Of a stretch of 64,000 bases of DNA, positions 50,720 to 59,235 are shown piece after piece. The DNA comes from Strigamia acuminata (lineage: Eukaryota; Arthropoda; Chilopoda; Geophilomorpha; Linotaeniidae), in assembly GCA_949358305.1 (NCBI GenBank), contig OX442315.1:2232001-2296000 (forward strand), written 5' to 3'. The notes below the pieces were generated by a model, which saw nothing but the letters and a program-made list of their open reading frames with translations, did no database searches and was not told the DNA's origin. How positions within the stretch are numbered: the stretch's first letter is position 1; each line of letters begins with the position of its first letter. A program made the translations under genes and the position numbers.

Positions 50720-51262
50720 TGGTGGAGATGCGGTCTCGATTGTAGCCCGTTTAGATTTAAAATCCCATTAAAATTGGATTAAAATTGCCAAAATAATTTA
50801 ATAAAAATCTAGAAATAAAAACTTGAAAATTGCTGATTTTATAGCAATTATCTTGAATGACTCAGAGTTGGTAAAGATAAGTGAAGTCACAGCTTGAATA
50901 TTTAATGTCATTGTGTGAAATAATTTGCATTTTGGAAATGAAAATAGAGTTTAATTGTTTATTAGGGATTAATAAATTGATTTACAATTGTTATAATTGG
51001 AATAAATAAAATATATAGTGTATAAATACTAATTTTGATATTTATTTACAGGAAATTTTGTGAATTTATAGGAATTGAAAAAATTGTTTTGAAATGTTAT
51101 TGATGGATTATTTTCTTTGTAATTTTGAGTGTAATATTTATGTATTATATGCTAATAACACTTTAAGTTTTCAGGTAATGAATTCGTGTTAGTGTATTCA
51201 GTGTTTAGAAAGTGAATCAGTGCTAGTGAAAGTGATAAAAAGCGCAATATAAAGGCTTTAGT
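50720..51262 (+). other. Gypsy C primer-binding site and leader
   Basis: TGGTGGAGATGCGGTCTC at 50720-50737, sharing its first 10 bases with the D site; the tRNA is not identified. AT-rich leader with acceptor-like tttatttacag (AG at 51050-51051) and aagttttcag (AG at 51173-51174). Confidence 0.6.
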
Positions 51263-52594
51263 GTGGCTAAGCCAATAAAATTGTCGCAGTTCAATACGGA
51301 TAATCTTCAAGATTTACAAAATTGGGAATTGCCCGAACCGGATTTGAAATTTATCGCTACTAGAAAGAAAAGGAACACTGGATCTGAATCTGACACTGAA
51401 CCTCAGAAGGAAGATAGAGAAGTCCGATCTCAACCTCAATCAATCCTACAGAAGTTGGATTTCGCTACTCCGTTAATAAAATTAATTCCACAAAAAGGTT
51501 TAGAAGAAATAATAAAGACATTTACACCAGTAAAGACTAAACCAGTTCCAACACCAATTGAACCAAATTTTCCAAAAATGACATCATCACAGACTCCAAC
51601 GGACGTATTGACCGACTTATTGAAGAGTTTGGTAGTGCAGAAGCGACCTGTTGTCACTTATGATACAGAAAAGGGCAACATCGACCAATGGCTTGTGGCA
51701 TATGAAGCTACAATAGGAACAGATGATGAGAGGGTAAAACATCTAGCATTAGCCTTAAAGACTGATGGATTGGCATGGTTTGTGGAACAACTAAAGAAGA
51801 ATCCGACATGGAAATGGACGGATTGGAAACCACAGATCGAGAAAAAATTTAGAAGAAGCCAAGAAAATGTTTACAATACTCTCCACTTCATGAAACATAA
51901 AGAGGGTACAGCAGATGCCTTCATGAAGAAAGTCTTGGCCGAATGTGCGTTTATTCTACCAGAAATGACTGAAATTCAGAAAATAAATTATGTTTACCAA
52001 GGTTTGAAGCCTGCAATGCAGAAGATGATGATAACAGTATTTCCATCGACGTTAGAAGAAATGGAACAGAGACTTAAATTGTATGAAAGTCACAAAACAG
52101 AAGAACCAGCGGATCTACTGCTCACAATGTTCAAAAAAGTTGTAGATGAAAAGGTGAACCCTACGACAACAGGTATACTGTCTGGAATAGGGGGATCCCC
52201 AGTAAGCTACGCCGAGTTATTAGCTGAAAATATTAAATTAAAACAGCAAAAGCTCGTAAGTGAGTCAGTAGAGCCACAACAATCGGTTCCATTATTCATA
52301 CAAGGCGAGTGGTATATTCCAGCATCGCAGCGCGGACAGAACTTTAGAGGTAGATATAACAGAGGTAGACAACGGTCAAATAGCAGTCCGACAACAACGC
52401 GTTCATGTGGATGTTGGCATCGTTATGGTTGTGAACATAACACATCAGCGCCACAGGAGCAACAACCTCAAGAGAATAGAGGGAACCCAAACAACAAAAG
52501 GTGGTTTAAGAAGAAAAGGACACAAGGGGGTGGTAAAACTAACCCTAATCCTAAGCAGAACCCACAACAAGGTCAACAAGAAGAGGAAAACTAG
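51263..52594 (+). CDS. Gypsy C Gag
   Basis: Homologous to D Gag: GNIDQWLVAYEAT, LAWFVEQLKKNPTWKWTDWKPQIEKKF. The frame is open from 51239 but has no ATG until 51578; as given it starts with GTG (AKPIKLSQ). The roughly 105 codons before the first ATG match the position of a similar ATG-less stretch in D. The C-terminus is basic and Gly/Gln-rich (RGRYNRGRQRS) and has no standard CCHC knuckle. Ends GAG GAA AAC TAG. Confidence 0.86.
   Translation: MAKPIKLSQFNTDNLQDLQNWELPEPDLKFIATRKKRNTGSESDTEPQKEDREVRSQPQSILQKLDFATPLIKLIPQKGLEEIIKTFTPVKTKPVPTPIEPNFPKMTSSQTPTDVLTDLLKSLVVQKRPVVTYDTEKGNIDQWLVAYEATIGTDDERVKHLALALKTDGLAWFVEQLKKNPTWKWTDWKPQIEKKFRRSQENVYNTLHFMKHKEGTADAFMKKVLAECAFILPEMTEIQKINYVYQGLKPAMQKMMITVFPSTLEEMEQRLKLYESHKTEEPADLLLTMFKKVVDEKVNPTTTGILSGIGGSPVSYAELLAENIKLKQQKLVSESVEPQQSVPLFIQGEWYIPASQRGQNFRGRYNRGRQRSNSSPTTTRSCGCWHRYGCEHNTSAPQEQQPQENRGNPNNKRWFKKKRTQGGGKTNPNPKQNPQQGQQEEEN
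52585..52591 (+). promoter_or_regulatory. Degenerate -1 frameshift site of Gypsy C
   Basis: G GAA AAC before TAG, one base different from the canonical G GGA AAC at the same place in D. The -1 frame is open from 52555 into pol. A-site slippage is still possible; P-site re-pairing would have a mismatch. Confidence 0.5.
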
Positions 52595-55500
52595 TGGGTC
52601 GGCCACAAAGAAGATGTCACCATCAACAAGGAAGATGTTGTCATTCAAAGAAGAAAAGAAAAAGTAGAAAAGAAAAGATAATCGTAGTCAATATGAACAT
52701 TTCAGAATCTCTATTGGAAATTCCAGTAATAGTGAACAACATGGAAGTCAAGGCAGTTATGGACACTGGAGGAAAACGCAATGTTATCAGCGAAGAGCTT
52801 GCTGAAGCTTTACAGTTGAAGTACCCGCCAAGCCCAAATATACGATTACAAGGGGTAAGCGGAGAACTTGTGACTCCAATAGGAAAAACCAAGATGAACA
52901 TTACAATTGGTGAATTAACATACAGGATCGAGGTCCTGATTGTTAAAGGATTTCATTATGAATTACTGCTAAGTGACCCATTCATGCTGTTCGCGAAGTG
53001 TGTGTTAGACTACGACAAACAAAAAATCTTTGTGGGCCGAACTAGTGGAAAGGAAGTGTCATTTCCAATGAATAAAACTTTTGTTGATCAGAATTATGTT
53101 GCGAGGGTAATGAAAAACATCACTATACCACCAATGCACGAATGCATTGTTCCCATCTATTTGAATAAAGCAATAACATTGGACATGTTTGTGCAACCAT
53201 TGCATAATGTTACTGATAGATTTGCTGTGATAGGTTGTAAAACTTTGACAGATTTCAAGAATGGCAAAGGCATCATTCGAGTGGCTAACCCAACCAAGAA
53301 GACAGTCTTTCTGAAGGAGAAGTCAGCAATCGCAAAAGCTTATTATGTGGTTGATGTTGGGGTGTTTGATGAAAAACAGGTACACTGTTTTGACTTTGAC
53401 GCCTCAATAGCAAAAGACAAAATGAATAAAGACCAACAAGAGCAAATGCGACAACTTCTTCAAAAGAATCAAGACAGATTTGCTGTTTCTGACAAGGATT
53501 TGGGAAGAGTTCAAGTGTATAAGCATAAAATCGATACTGGAGACCATGACCCAATACATTTGCAACCGTATCGTCGTTCTATGAAGGAAAAAGAAGTCGA
53601 AGCTGAGGAAACAAAGAAATTGCTTGATATGGGAGTGATAAGGGAATCAGAAAGTCCCTGGAGCGCGCCTGTATTGCTAATAAAGAAAAGAGATGGTAAG
53701 TGGAGATTTTGTGTCGACTGGAGACGTTTGAATGCGATAACAAAGAAAATGGTGTACCCATTGCCAAGAATAGATGACACTTTAGATCAGCTGGCAGGTG
53801 CACAGTTCTTCTCCATGATGGACCTTATTCAAGGATATTATCAAGTCGAAATAGATGAACAAGATCGCGAAAAAACAGCATTTACCACTTCAAGCGGACA
53901 TTTTGAGTTTAACGTCCTAGGAATGGGATTATGCAATAGTCCAGCAGCTTTTCAAAAGTTAATGAACAAAGTTTTAGGCAACCTCCTAGGCAAAGTCTGT
54001 ATAGCGTATATTGACGACCTTATCATTTTCTCTAAAACATTCGATCAGCATTTGAAAGATCTAGACAACGTTTTCGACAAGCTAAGACAATCTAACTTAA
54101 AGGTGAAGTTGAGCAAGTGCACATTTGGGACAAACACCATTAAGTATTTGGGACATGTCGTGGACTCTGAGGGTATATCACCAGACCCTAGGAACTTGGA
54201 ATCAGTCGCAAAGTTTCCAGTTCCTACTAACCTCAAACTTCTTCGAGGATTCATAGGGCTCTGTTCGTATTACAGGAAGTTTATTCCAGGTTTTGCGGAC
54301 ATATCCAAGCCCTTAGTCAATTTGACGAAGAAGGACGAGAAATTCGATTGGGGCCCACCTCATGACAAGGCCTTTAAAACATTAAGGACCGCCCTTATCA
54401 CCGTGCCAGTGCTTGCGCACCCTAATTTTGAAGAACCCTTCATGGTATCGACTGACGCGAGCGCATATGGTCTTGGAGCAGTGTTGAAACAGAAGATAAA
54501 CAAACAAGAACATGTGATAGCTTATGCCAGTAGACTTCTCAGCCAAGCAGAACAGAATTACACAGCCACAGAAAGGGAATGTCTGGCTATTCTGTTTGGA
54601 ATTGAAAAGTACCGACCTTATCTGTATGGTAAGAAGTTCCAGATAATTACAGACCATTCGGCACTCCAATGGCTAAAATCAGTCAAAAACCCCAATGGCA
54701 GACTAGCTAGATGGAGCCTACAGCTAGTAGATTTTGATTTCGATGTGATCTACAAGAGCGGAAAAGCGCACAAAGATGCCGACGCCTTGAGCAGAATTCC
54801 AGAAGATTTAAGCGAGGAAGAAAACGAAATAGTTCCCTCACTTTTACTCGAACAGCTCGACCTTCCTGCTGAGCAGCGTAAGGACAAGAAGCTACTGGAA
54901 TTGATCACCGCAATGAATCAAGTAGAGCAACTTCCGAAGAAGAGAAGACGTCCTCTAAAGCAGTTCGTCCTTCTCGATAACGTGTTGTTTAGGAAGAAAA
55001 ATTCTTTGAATTCCCTAGACACGGAAGTAAATCTGTTATACGTTCCACAGCATTTGAAAACGGCCGTTCTTGAAGAAATGCATGATGGACTGACGGGTGC
55101 TCACTTGGGCCTAAACAAAACATGGAAGAGAATGAGAACAAGATTCTTCTGGCCCCGGATATATAAAGACGTTAGAAATTACGTACTTTCTTGTCCACAT
55201 TGCGCGAGCTCGAAATCAATGACGACAGCGCCAAAAGGTTTAATGCAGCCGTGGTCTACGATATCTAAGCCTTTCGAGAGGATTGGAATCGACACACTGG
55301 GAAGTTTTCCAACCTCCGAAAAGGGCAACAAGTATGTTTTCGTAATGACAGATTATTTGTCGCGGACAGTGATTGCTAGAGCAGCTCCAGCATCAACAGC
55401 GTTGGAAGCAGCTAGAACCTTGCTTTATGAGTTAATGTTGAAGGAAGGCAGTCCGAGAGAAATCCTGAGCGATAGAGGCACAGAATACAGAAACAAAATG

Positions 55501-56538
55501 GTGGAAGAAGTATCAAATATGTTTAAAGCCCTACACAAAACCACTTCAGGGTACCATCCAAGGACCAATGGACTTACTGAGCGTTTTAATGCGACGTTTG
55601 CAAAAATGTTGCAGATTTATGTTGATAAGGACCAGAGGGACTGGGATGATTTTTTGCCATTTTTGCTTTTCTCGTATAATACCGGTGTGCACGAGACGAC
55701 AGGATATACACCTTATTATCTTTTGAAAGGATATGAAGTTGATTTGAACGTGGACGTAAACCTCAACTTACCTCAAAAAGAATTTACCTTGCGAACCTCA
55801 AAATTCATCAGAGAAGCTAGGAAAATAGCAAATGAAAGGTTGGAGTGGCAAGGAGAAAAAAGCAGAAAAAGATTCGATCAAGGCCGAGTTCATGTGGAAT
55901 TTGACCCAGGAGAATTAGTATATCTCAAAACACCCAATAGAAAAGTTGGGTTAAGTGAAAAACTCCTACCACAGTTCTCAGGCCCATACGAAATAGTAAG
56001 AAGAACCGCGCCAAATGACTATGAAATTAGAAGCTCAAAGGGAAAGAAAACAGATATTGTTAATATTGAACGATTAAAACCGTATAAACCCAGAGAAGAA
56101 ATTCCAGCGGAGATATTAGAAGAATTGACGGCTAAAAAAGTCACATTTGCTGATGAAACTGCAACACAGAGTGAAAAACAACAAGAAATTGAAGAAAACA
56201 CGTCAATTTCGCCAATTCCGATCGCTAAAGAACGATTCATTAGCGATGACGACCAAATTTCGTTAAAAACACTCTTTGAACCTGAAGAAAATACAACAAA
56301 AGTGTCAAATTTCCCAATTCCAAGCGAAAAAGAGCGATTAAAAGCGCTCTATGGACCGAAAGAAATTATGGAAAGATGGCAAAACGAAGACGAACGGAAA
56401 AACAAAGAAAATCAATTGCGAAAACCGCCGACAGGTGTCGCTGACGCAGTCGATGACGCGTCGCCGCCTGAAATCGAGAGTTTCCGGTCACGTCGCCTTC
56501 GCAAACAGGCTCGTCGTGACTACAGTGGATTGTGTTAA
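52594..56538 (+). CDS. Gypsy C Pol: protease, RT, RNase H, integrase
   Basis: -1 phase to gag; the GTG at 52594 is just the first start-like codon, and the frame is open across the gag stop. Protease AVMDTGGKRNVI (DTGG at about 57-60), RT with FCVDWRRLNAITKK and YIDD at about 471-474, RNase H (STDASAYGLGAVL, TATERECLAILFGIEKYRPYL), integrase zinc finger (CPHCASSK), DDE core (IGIDTLGSF, LSDRGTEYRN, NGLTERFNATF), a FSGPYEIVRR C-terminal motif and a charged tail. 1,314 codons, no stop. Close to D pol throughout except the tail. Confidence 0.95.
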   Translation: MGRPQRRCHHQQGRCCHSKKKRKSRKEKIIVVNMNISESLLEIPVIVNNMEVKAVMDTGGKRNVISEELAEALQLKYPPSPNIRLQGVSGELVTPIGKTKMNITIGELTYRIEVLIVKGFHYELLLSDPFMLFAKCVLDYDKQKIFVGRTSGKEVSFPMNKTFVDQNYVARVMKNITIPPMHECIVPIYLNKAITLDMFVQPLHNVTDRFAVIGCKTLTDFKNGKGIIRVANPTKKTVFLKEKSAIAKAYYVVDVGVFDEKQVHCFDFDASIAKDKMNKDQQEQMRQLLQKNQDRFAVSDKDLGRVQVYKHKIDTGDHDPIHLQPYRRSMKEKEVEAEETKKLLDMGVIRESESPWSAPVLLIKKRDGKWRFCVDWRRLNAITKKMVYPLPRIDDTLDQLAGAQFFSMMDLIQGYYQVEIDEQDREKTAFTTSSGHFEFNVLGMGLCNSPAAFQKLMNKVLGNLLGKVCIAYIDDLIIFSKTFDQHLKDLDNVFDKLRQSNLKVKLSKCTFGTNTIKYLGHVVDSEGISPDPRNLESVAKFPVPTNLKLLRGFIGLCSYYRKFIPGFADISKPLVNLTKKDEKFDWGPPHDKAFKTLRTALITVPVLAHPNFEEPFMVSTDASAYGLGAVLKQKINKQEHVIAYASRLLSQAEQNYTATERECLAILFGIEKYRPYLYGKKFQIITDHSALQWLKSVKNPNGRLARWSLQLVDFDFDVIYKSGKAHKDADALSRIPEDLSEEENEIVPSLLLEQLDLPAEQRKDKKLLELITAMNQVEQLPKKRRRPLKQFVLLDNVLFRKKNSLNSLDTEVNLLYVPQHLKTAVLEEMHDGLTGAHLGLNKTWKRMRTRFFWPRIYKDVRNYVLSCPHCASSKSMTTAPKGLMQPWSTISKPFERIGIDTLGSFPTSEKGNKYVFVMTDYLSRTVIARAAPASTALEAARTLLYELMLKEGSPREILSDRGTEYRNKMVEEVSNMFKALHKTTSGYHPRTNGLTERFNATFAKMLQIYVDKDQRDWDDFLPFLLFSYNTGVHETTGYTPYYLLKGYEVDLNVDVNLNLPQKEFTLRTSKFIREARKIANERLEWQGEKSRKRFDQGRVHVEFDPGELVYLKTPNRKVGLSEKLLPQFSGPYEIVRRTAPNDYEIRSSKGKKTDIVNIERLKPYKPREEIPAEILEELTAKKVTFADETATQSEKQQEIEENTSISPIPIAKERFISDDDQISLKTLFEPEENTTKVSNFPIPSEKERLKALYGPKEIMERWQNEDERKNKENQLRKPPTGVADAVDDASPPEIESFRSRRLRKQARRDYSGLC

Positions 56539-56953
56539 GGTTTTCTGAGACGAACCGGGTTTACTGTGTGACTCAAAGAAACCTAAAGCATTAATAACAG
56601 CAGCAGTTGATTTGTGTGTGATTCCGTAAGTGAAAGGAGTGGATTTTGAACGAATTTGGCGAACAAATAGCTTAAAAACGAAACGAATTTATCGCGAATT
56701 TTGTGAGAAAATAACATCGCGAAATGGAAATTTAGGCTTAAATAATTGTGTTAAATCTTCAAAATGAAATTTTAGTGTGTGCATATATTATCAAGTGACT
56801 AATTAGTTGAAAAATTGTTAAATTTAGTGTAATTTAGTGCAACATGAAATGTTATATGAAATAATGAATGGAAATTGGAATAATTTTGTGAATATTTTGA
56901 ATTAATGAATTAATTTATTTTATTTTCTTTTCAAATAATATATTAGAATCCGA
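56539..56953 (+). other. Pol to ORF3 interval of Gypsy C
   Basis: AT-rich, no gene. It ends ttttcttttcaaataatatattag 7 nt before the ORF3 ATG, which could serve as a 3' splice site for a subgenomic mRNA. Confidence 0.45.
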
Positions 56954-58327
56954 ATGGACGAAATGGCAAGCAAATTTGATCGGATGGATGTGCGTAGTGA
57001 CAGTGACAGCGATGCGGATTCGGTTTGCTCGATGCAAGTGGGCGATCTTTTGGAACGTCAACTTAAGAAAGGCGATGACTTGGAAATTTATTTAGCAAAT
57101 AAGCCGAGCACAAGTAAAACTTTGGACGAATTGGTTAACTGCCCACGCCCGTTTACAGAAGGAAAACAAAAGGCGGAGGAAGACAAAAAGAAATATGCAG
57201 GACCATTAACAAAGGGTGAAGAAGGCTTATTGCGTCGTCGTCGTAAGAATCGACAATTGAAACGAGATAAGAAAGCACAAAAGAAGAAAGTGTTTGACGA
57301 GCAATCAAAAAGAATCCGGGAAGAAGAAATGCGTCACACCGTTGATCGAAACAAACGCCGATTAAATGATTTGCGAATGGAGCACCGGAATATGGTCAAC
57401 GCCATTAGAGCCAGGAAATTAAAAGGAGTGATGGGATTGCCCGACTATCAGTTGTGGAGAACAGGGGCGAATGCTTTGCTGATCCAGGAGGCGAAAATAA
57501 GAAAAAATATTTTAAAAGCCATCGCCCTAGCGAGAAGAGAGTCCTTCCAGGACCCTAGTGTAGTATTTCCTACTCCTATACGGGTATACCGTGTGGAGTT
57601 GGACGCTGCACGACAGGTCCAGGCTCTCGGACTTGCATTAGACTATAGTAATGCGCCAAAATATGACTTAGCATTCGACGCCGTGGGTTGTCCGCCGATT
57701 AAAGTCATGAACTATCAGATGGCAGCATTAGGCGATCTAACGCCGGGACGACAGAGCTGGACGTATGACAGCGTCGTTGATCACTACCTCCAACTGTTAG
57801 AAGAGCGATATCCCATATTGGCACCAATTCAATCTGAGTGGGTCTTCAAAATGGTAGACCCAGCTAAACGAAAAGAAGCGATCTATTGGCTAATGAAGAG
57901 ACTTCCAAGTGCTCAAAAGAAGATTTGGGTGTTTCCAGTTCCTATTGAAGAGCATTGGCAGCTTTTCATAGTGGATTGGCGGAAAAAGCCAACCCAATAC
58001 GTGCTTTACGACCCAAGCGGACCAATAGAGCGCACATATCCAAAGTGGGAATCTTTAAGATACTCGTTGATGGATGCAGGAGTAAAGTTTCCAAACAAAT
58101 TCATACGTTGGGACCCGCCACGTATGCACCAATTGGATAATGACAGCTGTGGCCCAACCATACTCTACTTCACTAGAAGATATGTTGAAGACCGTGACTT
58201 AATGCAGTTTGGGGAGCCGTGTGAGTTACGCTTACGATTTGTGTACGAGATTGCAAATCGTGAAATTCTCCCATTCGAATTGATCAAGGAAGAAGATAAG
58301 AAGGATCAAGCGGAAGGAGGAGAGTGA
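56954..58327 (+). CDS. Gypsy C ORF3: Ulp1-like (C48, clan CE) cysteine protease
   Basis: ATG at 56954, 457 aa. The N-terminal half is charged: an acidic Ser/Asp stretch (about 12-25), then a basic Lys/Arg-rich helical region (about 70-145; GLLRRRRKNRQLKRDKK). The C-terminal half (about 255-440) has the full clan CE signature: EEHWQLFIVDW with His334, VLYDPSG with Asp353, and MHQLDNDSCGP with Gln393 and Cys399. The Gln-to-Cys spacing of six equals that of yeast Ulp1. The family cleaves SUMO or related conjugates, or viral polyproteins. In the cell it could remove SUMO from host proteins or process the Gag of the element; both are inference. It lies between pol and the 3' LTR, on the same strand, inside the TSDs. 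D lacks it. Open along its full length, so probably selected. Confidence 0.9.
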   Translation: MDEMASKFDRMDVRSDSDSDADSVCSMQVGDLLERQLKKGDDLEIYLANKPSTSKTLDELVNCPRPFTEGKQKAEEDKKKYAGPLTKGEEGLLRRRRKNRQLKRDKKAQKKKVFDEQSKRIREEEMRHTVDRNKRRLNDLRMEHRNMVNAIRARKLKGVMGLPDYQLWRTGANALLIQEAKIRKNILKAIALARRESFQDPSVVFPTPIRVYRVELDAARQVQALGLALDYSNAPKYDLAFDAVGCPPIKVMNYQMAALGDLTPGRQSWTYDSVVDHYLQLLEERYPILAPIQSEWVFKMVDPAKRKEAIYWLMKRLPSAQKKIWVFPVPIEEHWQLFIVDWRKKPTQYVLYDPSGPIERTYPKWESLRYSLMDAGVKFPNKFIRWDPPRMHQLDNDSCGPTILYFTRRYVEDRDLMQFGEPCELRLRFVYEIANREILPFELIKEEDKKDQAEGGE

Positions 58328-58738
58328 AGTGAACTTTAACTTCTTTAAGTGAATAAGTGTAAAATCAACACGAACTTTGAACATTTTTTTTTGTGTGTGT
58401 TTTTTTTTATTTTATAGAAAATTGAAAACTGGGAAAAAAAGTAATATAAAACAAAAAACCAAAAAGTGTTATTATTGATGAAAAGTGTTAATTTTATTTA
58501 ATTTTAAACTTTGAAAATTGTTTCCAATGTAAAAATGTAATAAAAAGTGACTATGACATTTATAAACATTGAAAAGTGTATCATATTATATTTTTGTAAA
58601 AATAAGGATGATGAAAAGAGATTCTCAAAATTGTAAAATTGAGTTTATGATTTGAATTTTTTTTTAATGTGAAAGGAGATGCGTTAGTTAGAACAATTCA
58701 TTGTTTTTCGAGAGACCGAAAAAATTAAAGGGGGGGGC
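58328..58738 (+). other. Gypsy C 3' non-coding region and polypurine tract
   Basis: AT-rich with several homopolymer runs, ending aaaattaaagggggggc directly before the 3' LTR. No gene seen. Confidence 0.75.
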
Positions 58739-59231
58739 TGTTACGCGGTAGAGCCGTACCGTGTATCGGCTGGCTCTGCTCGCTCTGTTTAGGCATTTAA
58801 TGCAATGAATTCTCACTAGACGGCGCTGTGCACCTAATTAGATGCACAGACCGTTCAACTTAGTTAATAGGGGGAATAGGAGTTTACTTAGTGAGTTGAT
58901 TAAGCCAGAGAGCTCAGATCTCTTTTGAGTCTCAAACTGTTACCTTCACCTACTACTGCCAGCCGGTTGACGGTCAGGCAGGACTAGGTTTCCTAAACTG
59001 AATTGAATAAACAACAGCATCATCCTTATTTGATTTGAATGAACCATTTATGTGTTTTAGGTTTAATAAATGAACAAATGTAATAAGAGCTGATGACCGA
59101 ACATTTACATTAGTAAATGTCCGACTTTGAACAATAAAGCCAACAGGCATTTTACATATAAAACCCTGTGTCATTCTTGAGTGAATTCATGTCACGTAGG
59201 ACTAAATCAATCCCCATTTAGCCACGTAACA
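58739..59231 (+). repeat. 3' LTR of Gypsy C
   Basis: 493 bp, same as 50225-50717 by eye. Followed by TSD atat. Confidence 0.93.
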
Positions 59232-59235
59232 ATAT

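Larger units (their letters stand above)
50225..59231 (+). mobile_element. Complete Gypsy retrotransposon C with a C48 protease ORF
   Basis: 9,007 bp, with TSD atat at 50221-50224 and 59232-59235. LTRs are 493 bp each and match by eye. Order: LTR, primer site, gag, pol, third ORF, polypurine tract, LTR. Sister of D in gag and pol. Inserted into the RNase H codons of B. Confidence 0.95.

Noticed and set aside
56954-58327. Host SUMO-protease gene or retrogene lying by chance in the window
   Set aside because: It is bounded by the pol, polypurine tract, LTRs and TSD of element C and is on the element's strand, so it belongs to the element, whatever its ultimate origin.
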